Position numbers and translations under genes: made by a program
Source of the DNA: DATCLS01 sp036563805
Lineage (GTDB): Bacteria > Actinomycetota > Acidimicrobiia > Acidimicrobiales > VFJN01
Direction: 5' to 3'
Length of the DNA: 40,227 nt
Assembly: GCA_036563805.1 (NCBI GenBank)
Contig: DATCLS010000057.1
Span: 1-40,227, forward strand
Shown: positions 1 through 5,455 of the stretch, piece by piece
Layout of the letters: every line of letters begins with the position of its first letter
How positions within the stretch are numbered: position 1 is the stretch's first letter
Notes under the pieces: model-generated
What the model saw: only the letters and a program-made list of their open reading frames with translations
Databases searched by the model: none
What the model was told of the DNA's origin: nothing

Positions 1-1498
1 CCACCTCCGGGAGTCCCCGGGCACCGGCATCACCGCCACCGTCGACCTCCCCCCGACCCTGCTCACCACCGACACCCCCCGGGGCACCGTCACCACCGAC
101 CCCCACGGCACCCGCGCCGTCACCACCGTCCCCCTCGCGCCCGGCCTCCCCGCCAACGGCCAGCCCGCGAGGGAGACGGCCGGGGCGGCCGCCGGGCCCG
201 AGGCCGAGCAGCCGGCCACGCCCGCGTGGGTCGGGGCCGCCGACGCCCCGGCCGGCACGCCCGCCGCGGAGGCGGCCGGGGCGCCGGCCGAGCCGGCCAC
301 GACGGCCAGCGGGCTGATCAAGCGGGCGAGACGCCAGCCGGGGAGCGGCGGCGACGCCGGCCCCGGGGACAACGGGAACGGCATCGGCCGCGACAACGGA
401 CGGGGCCGCCACGGGCCCGGGGCCGTGCCCTCGGACGAGCTCCTGTCCGCGCTGCAGGGCCACACCGGCGCCGGTGCCGCCGCGGCGGCCGGGGGCCCCG
501 CCGGCGCGCTCGCACCGGGCCGGCCGTCGGGCGCGCCCAGCGGGGAGTGGGCCCCGGCCGGTGGCCAGGGTCCGGGTGCGGGGGCGCCGGGCGTGCCGAG
601 CGGGGAGTGGTCGCCGGCGGGTCGGTCGCCGTCGGGTCCGGCTCCGGTGGGGCCGGGGTCCGGGGGTCCGAGCGGGGAGTGGTCGCCAGGGGGTCGCCAG
701 GCGCCGGGGGCCGGTGCGGCCGGTGGGCCCGCCGCCCGGAGCGGCGAGTGGGCCCCGGCGTCGCCCGAGCCGGCGCCCCCGCTGCCGCGGCGCGTGCCGC
801 AGGCGCAGAACCCCGCGGCCGGGGGTCGGAGCGGCGAGTGGGCGCCCGCCGCCCGGAGCCGGGAGTGGGCCCCGGCCGGTGGCCAGGGTCCGGGTGCGGG
901 GGCGCCGGGCGTGCCGAGCGGGGAGTGGTCGCCGGCGGGTCGGTCGCCGTCGGGTCCGGCTCCGGTGGGGTCGGCGTCCGGGGGTCCGAGCGGGGAGTGG
1001 TCGCCAGGGGGTCGCCAGGCGCCGGGGGCCGGTGCGGGCGGTGGGCCCGCCGCCCGGAGCGGCGAGTGGGCGCCTCCGGGACCGGGCCCCGCCGGGCACG
1101 ATGGGCCCGGCCAGGGTCCCGGCGCCGGGGAGCAGGAGCCCCTCCGCACCGCCAGCGGCCTGGTCCGCCGGGTGAAGGGCGCTCAGATGCCATCCACGCA
1201 GCCGCTCCGCCTGCGGCGGGGCGGCGGCGACGGGTCCGACGGCGGTCCCGGTGCCGGGGCGCCGCCCGCTCGTCCGCCCGCCCCCGGGGCGCCGTTCGGC
1301 GGTCCGGCCGGACCGGCCGGCCCCGGCGGTCCGGGCGCGCCGGGTGGCCCCGGCGGTCCGGTGGGGCCCAGCGGTCCCGCGGGCCCGGGCGGCCCCGGTG
1401 GGGGCCAGGAGGCCGCCCAGGACGTCTACGGGTTCCTGTCGAGCTTCACCTCGGGCATCCAGCGCGGCCTCGACGAGGCCCGCGGCGACGACCGGTAG
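1..1498 (+). CDS. Sensor histidine kinase, C-terminal part (CvnA/nitrate-sensor-like), 5' truncated by the window
   Basis: The reading frame is open from base 2 to a TAG at 1496-1498; the start lies outside the window. The first visible residues, ending GTGITATVDLP, match the last glycine box and strand of a HATPase_c domain, so the catalytic core is upstream. What remains is a cytoplasmic tail of about 470 residues, very rich in Gly, Pro and Ala. It contains two copies of a TASGL-[IV]-[KR]-R element (near 304-330 and 1150-1180), nine [PR]S[GR]EW[AS]P repeats, an X-G-P collagen-like run and an ending with LSSFTSGIQRG. The TASGL..RR and FxxGxxRG elements are what I know from actinobacterial CvnA-type and nitrate-sensor-type kinases. 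In conservons such kinases are followed by roadblock, DUF742 and GTPase genes, but none follows here. The family call is inference from the C-terminus only. Confidence 0.72.
   Translation, partial: HLRESPGTGITATVDLPPTLLTTDTPRGTVTTDPHGTRAVTTVPLAPGLPANGQPARETAGAAAGPEAEQPATPAWVGAADAPAGTPAAEAAGAPAEPATTASGLIKRARRQPGSGGDAGPGDNGNGIGRDNGRGRHGPGAVPSDELLSALQGHTGAGAAAAAGGPAGALAPGRPSGAPSGEWAPAGGQGPGAGAPGVPSGEWSPAGRSPSGPAPVGPGSGGPSGEWSPGGRQAPGAGAAGGPAARSGEWAPASPEPAPPLPRRVPQAQNPAAGGRSGEWAPAARSREWAPAGGQGPGAGAPGVPSGEWSPAGRSPSGPAPVGSASGGPSGEWSPGGRQAPGAGAGGGPAARSGEWAPPGPGPAGHDGPGQGPGAGEQEPLRTASGLVRRVKGAQMPSTQPLRLRRGGGDGSDGGPGAGAPPARPPAPGAPFGGPAGPAGPGGPGAPGGPGGPVGPSGPAGPGGPGGGQEAAQDVYGFLSSFTSGIQRGLDEARGDDR
543..1070 (+). 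repeat. Long in-frame direct duplication in the kinase tail (318-bp offset), with SGEW motifs
   Basis: Bases 543-752 recur at 861-1070 with only about three mismatches. The offset is exactly 318 bp (106 codons), so the frame is kept. About 108 bp of related but distinct sequence separates the copies. The repeated peptide carries four SGEW motifs per copy; further SGEW or SREW motifs lie outside or at the edges, giving nine between about 539 and 1069. Near-identity at silent positions indicates a recent duplication. Confidence 0.9.
1298..1405 (+). repeat. Collagen-like X-Gly-Pro run in the kinase tail
   Basis: About eleven consecutive triplets of the form X-G-P (for example AGP, VGP, SGP), with Pro at every third residue and Gly before it in all but one triplet. 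It sits between the SGEW repeats and the conserved C-terminal FxxGxxRG element. It is a simple-sequence, triplet-period repeat; no function can be assigned. Confidence 0.75.
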
Positions 1499-1554
1499 CG
1501 GCCGGCGTCAGGGCGGCGTCCGGCCCGTGGCCAGGCCCGCGGCCAGGCCGGCTG

Positions 1555-1782
1555 TCAGGACGGCGAGGAGAGCGGGGGCAGCTCGACGCCCCGCTGCTCC
1601 AGCTCGTCTCTGATCGCCTTGCGGCAGGCGAGGAGCCGGGTCAGGCCCGGGTCGTCGTAGCGGCACTGCCGGGCCCGCTCGTCGGCGTGCTGTGCCATGC
1701 GCTTCAGCCGGCGGGTGCTCCGAACCATCCGGGCATCCGCGAGTGCCGCCAGATAGATCTCACTGACCTGGTCCACGGACAT
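1555..1782 (-). CDS. Small hypothetical protein (75 aa)
   Basis: I chose the ATG at 1782 because GGAGGTG lies 9 nt upstream on the minus strand; a GTG four codons further upstream overlaps that Shine-Dalgarno sequence and is less likely. The product starts MSVDQVSEIYLAALADARM and is mostly charged and helix-forming, with an RSTRRLKRM basic stretch, one Cys at each of two positions and a Pro/Ser-rich end. There is no membrane segment or signal peptide. It converges with the kinase gene (56 bp gap) and diverges from ribF. I do not recognise the family. The good ribosome site and GC-rich third positions make it a likely real gene, but its size leaves doubt. Confidence 0.5.
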   Translation of the reverse strand: MSVDQVSEIYLAALADARMVRSTRRLKRMAQHADERARQCRYDDPGLTRLLACRKAIRDELEQRGVELPPLSSPS

Positions 1783-1941
1783 CGGGCCTGTCACCTCCGT
1801 GATGCTGCTGATCCCGTGATGGGCCGTGGCGGCAGCCCCTCACGCATAGAGAGGGCAGTCACTACGGATCGTGACGTGACTTTGGCGATTCGTGCGGAAG
1901 AACCTGTCGGGAACCGGGTCCGCCGCCCCCCGGCGGCCCGG

Positions 1942-1947
1942 TACGCT
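1942..1947 (+). promoter_or_regulatory. Putative -10 box of ribF (leaderless)
   Basis: TACGCT lies 8 nt before the GTG start of ribF and no Shine-Dalgarno sequence is present. This spacing would place transcription initiation at or next to the start codon. No good -35 is visible. Confidence 0.5.
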
Positions 1948-1955
1948 GCCGGCCC

Positions 1956-2933
1956 GTGGACGTGCTCCGCGACCAATCCGCGTGCCCGCGCCCGCCCGAG
2001 GGCACGACGGTCACGATCGGAGCCTACGACGGGGTGCACGTGGGCCATCGGGCGGTCATCGCCGAGGTGCGGCGGCGTGCCGCGGCCGACGGCCTGCGCA
2101 CGGCGGTGGTCACGTTCGACCGCCACCCGGCCTCGGTCGTCCGGCCCGAGTCCGCGCCCCGCCTGCTCACCGACCTCGACCAGAAGCTCGAACTGCTGGC
2201 CGAGACCGGCATCGACTACTGCCTCGTCGTGACGTTCGACGAGGCCCGGAGCCTCGAGAGCCCCGAGGACTTCGTGCAGGAGGTGCTGGTCGACTGCCTC
2301 AACGCCCGCGTGGTGGTCGTCGGCGAGGACTTCCACTTCGGCCACGGCCGGGCCGGCAACGTCCCGCTGTTGCGCAAGCTGGGCGCCGAGGCCGGGTTCG
2401 CGGTCGAGGGGCTCGACCTGGTCGGCCCCGACGGCCGGCCGGCGGCCGAGAACGGGCAGGTGTCGTCGACGCGCATCCGCCACCTGCTGGCCGAGGGCGA
2501 GCTCGACCAGGCCAACGCCCTGCTGGGGCGGCCCTACGAGCTGCGGGGCGTGGTCGACCGGGGCGACGGCCGTGGCGGGCCCGAGCTGGGCTTCCCGACC
2601 GCCAACGTGTCGGTACCGGGCGACCTGCTGCTGCCGGCCGACGGCATCTACGCCGGCTGGCACGAGCGCCCGGGCGGCGCGGTCCACCCTGCGGTCGTCT
2701 ACATCGGGCGGCGGCCCCAGTTCTACGTCGAGGCGCACGCCAGCCTGGTCGAGTCGCACCTGCTCGACTTCGAGGGCGACCTGTACGGCGAGCCCGCCCG
2801 GGTCCGGTTCACGGCCCGGCTGCGGGGCGACCGGCGGTTCGAGAGCGTCGAGGCGCTGATCGAGCAGATGCGGCGCGACTGCGACGAGGCCCGGCGGCTG
2901 CTCGGCGTGGCCGGCCCGGACGCCGGCGCCTGA
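1956..2933 (+). CDS. ribF: Bifunctional riboflavin kinase / FAD synthetase
   Basis: 325 aa from a GTG start. The N-terminal FMN adenylyltransferase domain shows the nucleotidyltransferase signature GAYDGVHVGH (about residues 22-31) and the later GEDFHFGHGR and SSTRIR motifs. The C-terminal riboflavin kinase domain shows the GFPTAN motif and DGIYAGW. The enzyme phosphorylates riboflavin to FMN and adenylates FMN to FAD in the cytoplasm. The length is normal and all key motifs are present. In actinobacteria ribF commonly lies just upstream of rpsO; here an SDR gene and a hydrolase are interposed. The start is chosen because the coding homology begins soon after it and a leaderless -10 box precedes it. 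Confidence 0.96.
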   Translation: MDVLRDQSACPRPPEGTTVTIGAYDGVHVGHRAVIAEVRRRAAADGLRTAVVTFDRHPASVVRPESAPRLLTDLDQKLELLAETGIDYCLVVTFDEARSLESPEDFVQEVLVDCLNARVVVVGEDFHFGHGRAGNVPLLRKLGAEAGFAVEGLDLVGPDGRPAAENGQVSSTRIRHLLAEGELDQANALLGRPYELRGVVDRGDGRGGPELGFPTANVSVPGDLLLPADGIYAGWHERPGGAVHPAVVYIGRRPQFYVEAHASLVESHLLDFEGDLYGEPARVRFTARLRGDRRFESVEALIEQMRRDCDEARRLLGVAGPDAGA

Positions 2934-2980
2934 CGGCACGCGCCGGCTGCCCCCGGGCCGCCGTCGGCGAGCGCCCGGCG

Positions 2981-3022
2981 GCATCCGGCCGACCGGCTGG
3001 CGCATCCGGCCGACCGGCTGGC
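2981..3022. repeat. Perfect 21-bp tandem duplication between ribF and the SDR gene
   Basis: The 21-bp unit at 2981-3001 is repeated exactly at 3002-3022, just downstream of two converging genes. Each unit contains CCGGCCGACCGG, which can fold on itself, so the pair may contribute to termination for both genes. No T-tract follows. Confidence 0.8.
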
Positions 3023-3029
3023 GCCCTGC

Positions 3030-3770
3030 TCAGGGCCGGGCGTTCAGGGCGCCGCCGTCGATCGTGAACTCGCCGCCGGTGATGTACGACGACGCGTCGG
3101 AGGCGAGGAACGCGACCAGCTCGGCCACGTCCTCGGGGACGCCGACCCGCCCGAGCGGGGCGCCGCGGTAGTTGCCGGCGCCGCGCTCGACGCCGGTGTT
3201 GGCGATCATCGGCGTGTCGATGGTGCCCGGGTGCACCGAGTTGACCCGGATGCCGTAGGGGCCCAGCTCGGTGGCGGCCACCTTGGTCAGCCCCCGGACG
3301 CCCCACTTCGACGAGCAGTAGGCGCCCATGCGGGGGTAGCCGCGCAGCCCGGCCAGCGACGACACGTTGACGATGGAGCCGCCGCCCGCCGCCTTCATCG
3401 GCTCGATGGCGGCCTTGATGCCGAGGAACGTGCCGGACAGGTTGACGGCGAGCACCCGCTCGAAGCCGTCGAGCGTCTCCTCCTCGATCGGCGTCGTGCG
3501 CAGGATCCCGGCGTTGTTGACCAGGATGTCGAGCCCGCCGAGCTCGTCGGTGGCCACGGCCACCGCCGCCGCCCAGTCGTCGGCCGAGGTGACGTCGTGG
3601 CGCACGAAGCGGGCGGCGTCCCCGATCTCGGCCGCCACCGCCTTGCCCTCGGCCTCGAGCACGTCGGTGACGACGACCCTGGCGCCGCGGGCGGCGAGCA
3701 GCCGGGCCTCGGCCGCACCCTGCCCGCGGGCGGCTCCGGTGACGAGTGCCGTCTTGCCAGCGAGGCTCAC
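3030..3770 (-). CDS. SDR-family NAD(P)-dependent oxidoreductase
   Basis: 246 aa from a GTG start with GGGAGGGGG about 8 nt upstream. It is a classical short-chain dehydrogenase. It has the TGAARGQG cofactor-binding loop near the N-terminus, an Asp at the end of strand 2 (VVTDV) that favours NAD(H), the NNAG motif, the catalytic Ser (NVSS) and Y-x-x-x-K (YCSSK), then PGTIDTPM and a terminal GGEFTIDGG. All four catalytic residues are visible. Closest in style to FabG/3-alpha(20-beta)-hydroxysteroid dehydrogenases; the substrate cannot be told. An AT-rich stretch (about 3803-3826), unusual in this genome, lies just upstream and probably holds its promoter. The gene converges with ribF and diverges from the next hydrolase. 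Confidence 0.9.
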   Translation of the reverse strand: MSLAGKTALVTGAARGQGAAEARLLAARGARVVVTDVLEAEGKAVAAEIGDAARFVRHDVTSADDWAAAVAVATDELGGLDILVNNAGILRTTPIEEETLDGFERVLAVNLSGTFLGIKAAIEPMKAAGGGSIVNVSSLAGLRGYPRMGAYCSSKWGVRGLTKVAATELGPYGIRVNSVHPGTIDTPMIANTGVERGAGNYRGAPLGRVGVPEDVAELVAFLASDASSYITGGEFTIDGGALNARP

Positions 3771-3802
3771 GTGGATCCCCCTCCCGTGTCGATGCGACCA
3801 TT

Positions 3803-3826
3803 AGATATATGACTGTTAGGGGCGTC
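3803..3826 (-). promoter_or_regulatory. AT-rich promoter/operator region of the SDR gene
   Basis: Reading the minus strand, the stretch contains TAACAGTCATATATCTAATG, a marked AT island in GC-rich surroundings about 35-55 nt upstream of the SDR start. CATATATCT-like sequence could supply the -10, and the imperfect TAACAG/CTAATG symmetry could be a regulator site. No regulator gene adjoins it. Confidence 0.35.
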
Positions 3827-3866
3827 AACCCGGTGGCCTGGATACTCGGTTGTCGCGCACGTGCAT

Positions 3867-3872
3867 TACATT
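3867..3872 (+). promoter_or_regulatory. Putative -10 box of the alpha/beta hydrolase (leaderless)
   Basis: TACATT followed by six bases and then ATG at 3879. The spacing fits a leaderless mRNA and argues for ATG 3879 over the in-frame GTG at 3861, which would lie upstream of the box. Confidence 0.5.
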
Positions 3873-3878
3873 GCGGTC

Positions 3879-4922
3879 ATGTCGGGACGTGACGGCAAAG
3901 CGCCGATCGCCGCCCGTTTGGTCCGGCACGAGATCGTGCTCGACGACGACCACCGGGTCGGCGTCGCGGTCTGTGGCCAGGGCCTCCCGATCGTGCTGGT
4001 CCACGGGTTCACGGCCGAGGGGATCCTCTACGCCCAGACCCTGACGCGTCTGGTCCGCATGGGCTTCAAGGTCGTGGCCATCGACGTGGCCGGGCACGGC
4101 GCCACCCAGGTGCTGCGTCGCGACGGCGCCAAGATCGAGGCCTACGTCGACCTGCTCGACCGGGTGCTCACCGAGCTGGGCATCCGCCGGGCGGTGTTCG
4201 CCGGCCACTCGATGGGCGGTCGGCTGGTCGCCCAGCTGGCGGCGCTCCGGCCCGAGCGGGCCATCGCCGTCGTGCTCCTCGACGCCACGCTGGGCGCCTG
4301 GTGGGACCGGCTGGTCCTGGCGTCGCGCTTCGCGCCGCCGGTGTTGATCGGCGTCGGCGTCGTGCTCGCCCTCGACGCCCTGTCGACGCTCCCGTGGCTG
4401 CGCGACCGCCGCCAGGCCGCCAAGCTCGGCCGGCTGGTGCTACCGACGCTCGTCGGTCACGCGGTCAAGCCGTGGCGGCTGGTGGCGCCCGCCCTCTCCC
4501 TGCTCCGGTCGGAGGGGACGGGGTGGGTGCTCGACGCCCTGGCCGCCAACAAGGTGCCCGTGGTCGTCATCCACGGCGACCGCGACGTCGCCGTGCCCTA
4601 CCCGACGGCCGTCGACACCGCCCGCCGCGCGGGCGGCACGCTGGTCACGATCGAGGGCGGCACCCACTCGTGGGTCCTCAAGGACCCGGAGACGCTGCCC
4701 GCCGTCGTCGCCGAGCTGCTGGACGGGCCCCTGGCCCGCGTGCGGGCAGCCGAGCTGGCCGCCGTCGGCCTCAGCACGCAGGCCACGCCGGAGCAGGTCG
4801 AGGCCGCGTTCCTCGGCCCCCACGCCTGGGTAAGCCGGCTCACGCCGGCCGCGGCGGGGGGCACCATCACCGGCGAGCGCCGTCCGGTACGCTACCGTTG
4901 GCACGTGAGCGAGCCCGCCTGA
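3879..4922 (+). CDS. Alpha/beta-fold hydrolase
   Basis: 347 aa from ATG 3879, chosen because of the -10 box immediately before it. The fold is evident from the oxyanion-hole HGF motif (LVHGFT), the nucleophile elbow GHSMGG, the acid in HGDRDVAVP and the histidine in GGTHSW. The spacing is that of a complete Ser-Asp-His triad. A hydrophobic insert (VLIGVGVVLALDAL) between nucleophile and acid probably forms the lid or touches the membrane. About 60 C-terminal residues extend beyond the usual fold. The substrate is unknown; esterase, lipase and C-C hydrolase activities are all possible. It is monocistronic, with a hairpin straight after the stop codon and the rpsO promoter beyond. Confidence 0.85.
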   Translation: MSGRDGKAPIAARLVRHEIVLDDDHRVGVAVCGQGLPIVLVHGFTAEGILYAQTLTRLVRMGFKVVAIDVAGHGATQVLRRDGAKIEAYVDLLDRVLTELGIRRAVFAGHSMGGRLVAQLAALRPERAIAVVLLDATLGAWWDRLVLASRFAPPVLIGVGVVLALDALSTLPWLRDRRQAAKLGRLVLPTLVGHAVKPWRLVAPALSLLRSEGTGWVLDALAANKVPVVVIHGDRDVAVPYPTAVDTARRAGGTLVTIEGGTHSWVLKDPETLPAVVAELLDGPLARVRAAELAAVGLSTQATPEQVEAAFLGPHAWVSRLTPAAAGGTITGERRPVRYRWHVSEPA

Positions 4923-4960
4923 GCGGTTCTGCGCGCGTTTCGCGACTGGCGCGAGACCGC
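4923..4960 (+). terminator. Hairpin after the alpha/beta hydrolase
   Basis: Starting at the base after the stop codon, GCGGTTCTGCGCG can pair with CGCGAGACCGC (two single-base bulges) around a short loop. There is no U-tract, as is common in high-GC genomes. It separates the hydrolase from the rpsO promoter. Confidence 0.5.
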
Positions 4961-4963
4961 TGG

Positions 4964-4969
4964 TAGGCT
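4964..4969 (+). promoter_or_regulatory. Putative -10 box of rpsO-pnp
   Basis: TAGGCT about 75 nt upstream of the rpsO start, right after the preceding hairpin. It would give a leader of roughly 70 nt, which contains a GC-rich fold (GGCCCGGCC and GGCCGGCC) where S15 could act on its own mRNA. That autoregulation is known for S15 in other bacteria and is only inferred here. Confidence 0.4.
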
Positions 4970-5044
4970 TGTTCGTCGCTCTGGGCCCGGCCTGGCCGGC
5001 CACGGGGCAGGGTAAACCGTCACCCACACCACGAAGGAAGACGC

Positions 5045-5317
5045 GTGTCCGATCAGATCGACGCGGAAAAGCCCGGCATCATCGCCGACAACCGGCTCCA
5101 CGAGAAGGACACGGGCTCGCCCGAGGTCCAGGTCGCGCTGCTCACGCGGCGCATCAACCACCTCAACGAGCACCTGTCCAAGCACAAGAAGGACCACCAC
5201 AGTCGGCGTGGCCTGCTGATGCTCGTCGGTCGGCGTCGTCGGCTGCTCGATTACGTCCGGCGCAACGACGTCGAGCGCTACCGGGCGATCGTCGCGAAGA
5301 ACGGGCTGCGTCGCTGA
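5045..5317 (+). CDS. rpsO: 30S ribosomal protein S15
   Basis: 90 aa, close to the usual S15 length. It starts at a GTG preceded by a GAAGGA Shine-Dalgarno sequence. Diagnostic S15 sequence includes DTGSPEVQVALLTRRINHL, HKKDHHSRRGL and the C-terminal RRRLLDYVRRNDVERYRAI. The protein binds the central domain of 16S rRNA early in small-subunit assembly. It lies 138 bp upstream of pnp, the almost universal bacterial arrangement, with a hairpin between the two genes that probably governs mRNA processing. Confidence 0.98.
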   Translation: MSDQIDAEKPGIIADNRLHEKDTGSPEVQVALLTRRINHLNEHLSKHKKDHHSRRGLLMLVGRRRRLLDYVRRNDVERYRAIVAKNGLRR

Positions 5318-5350
5318 CAATCCACTGACAAGGCGGCGTGAAGGTCAGCT

Positions 5351-5400
5351 GCCAGTCGCCCGTTCCCGCAGAGAGTGGGGGCCGCCGACTGGGAACTGGC
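5351..5400 (+). promoter_or_regulatory. Intergenic stem-loop(s) between rpsO and pnp
   Basis: CCAGTCG (5352-5358) can pair with CGACTGG (5386-5392). Alternatively GCCAGT (5351-5356) can pair with ACTGGC (5395-5400), or TTCCC (5363-5367) with GGGAA (5391-5395). The first two options exclude each other. In Escherichia coli and Streptomyces the rpsO-pnp intergenic hairpin is cleaved by RNase III and PNPase then represses its own mRNA; the same role is likely here. Confidence 0.65.
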
Positions 5401-5455
5401 CCCGTCGCCCCGAATCCGGTGGCAGAGAGCGCTGCCGGAAAAAGGAGAGCGCACG

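Noticed and set aside
539..1069. SGEW repeats considered as a CRISPR-like or non-coding repeat array
   Set aside because: The repeats are in frame inside a coding region, vary at codon level and have irregular protein-like spacing.
3861..3878. GTG 3861 as start of the alpha/beta hydrolase
   Set aside because: It lies upstream of the best -10 box (TACATT), which would place transcription initiation at ATG 3879.
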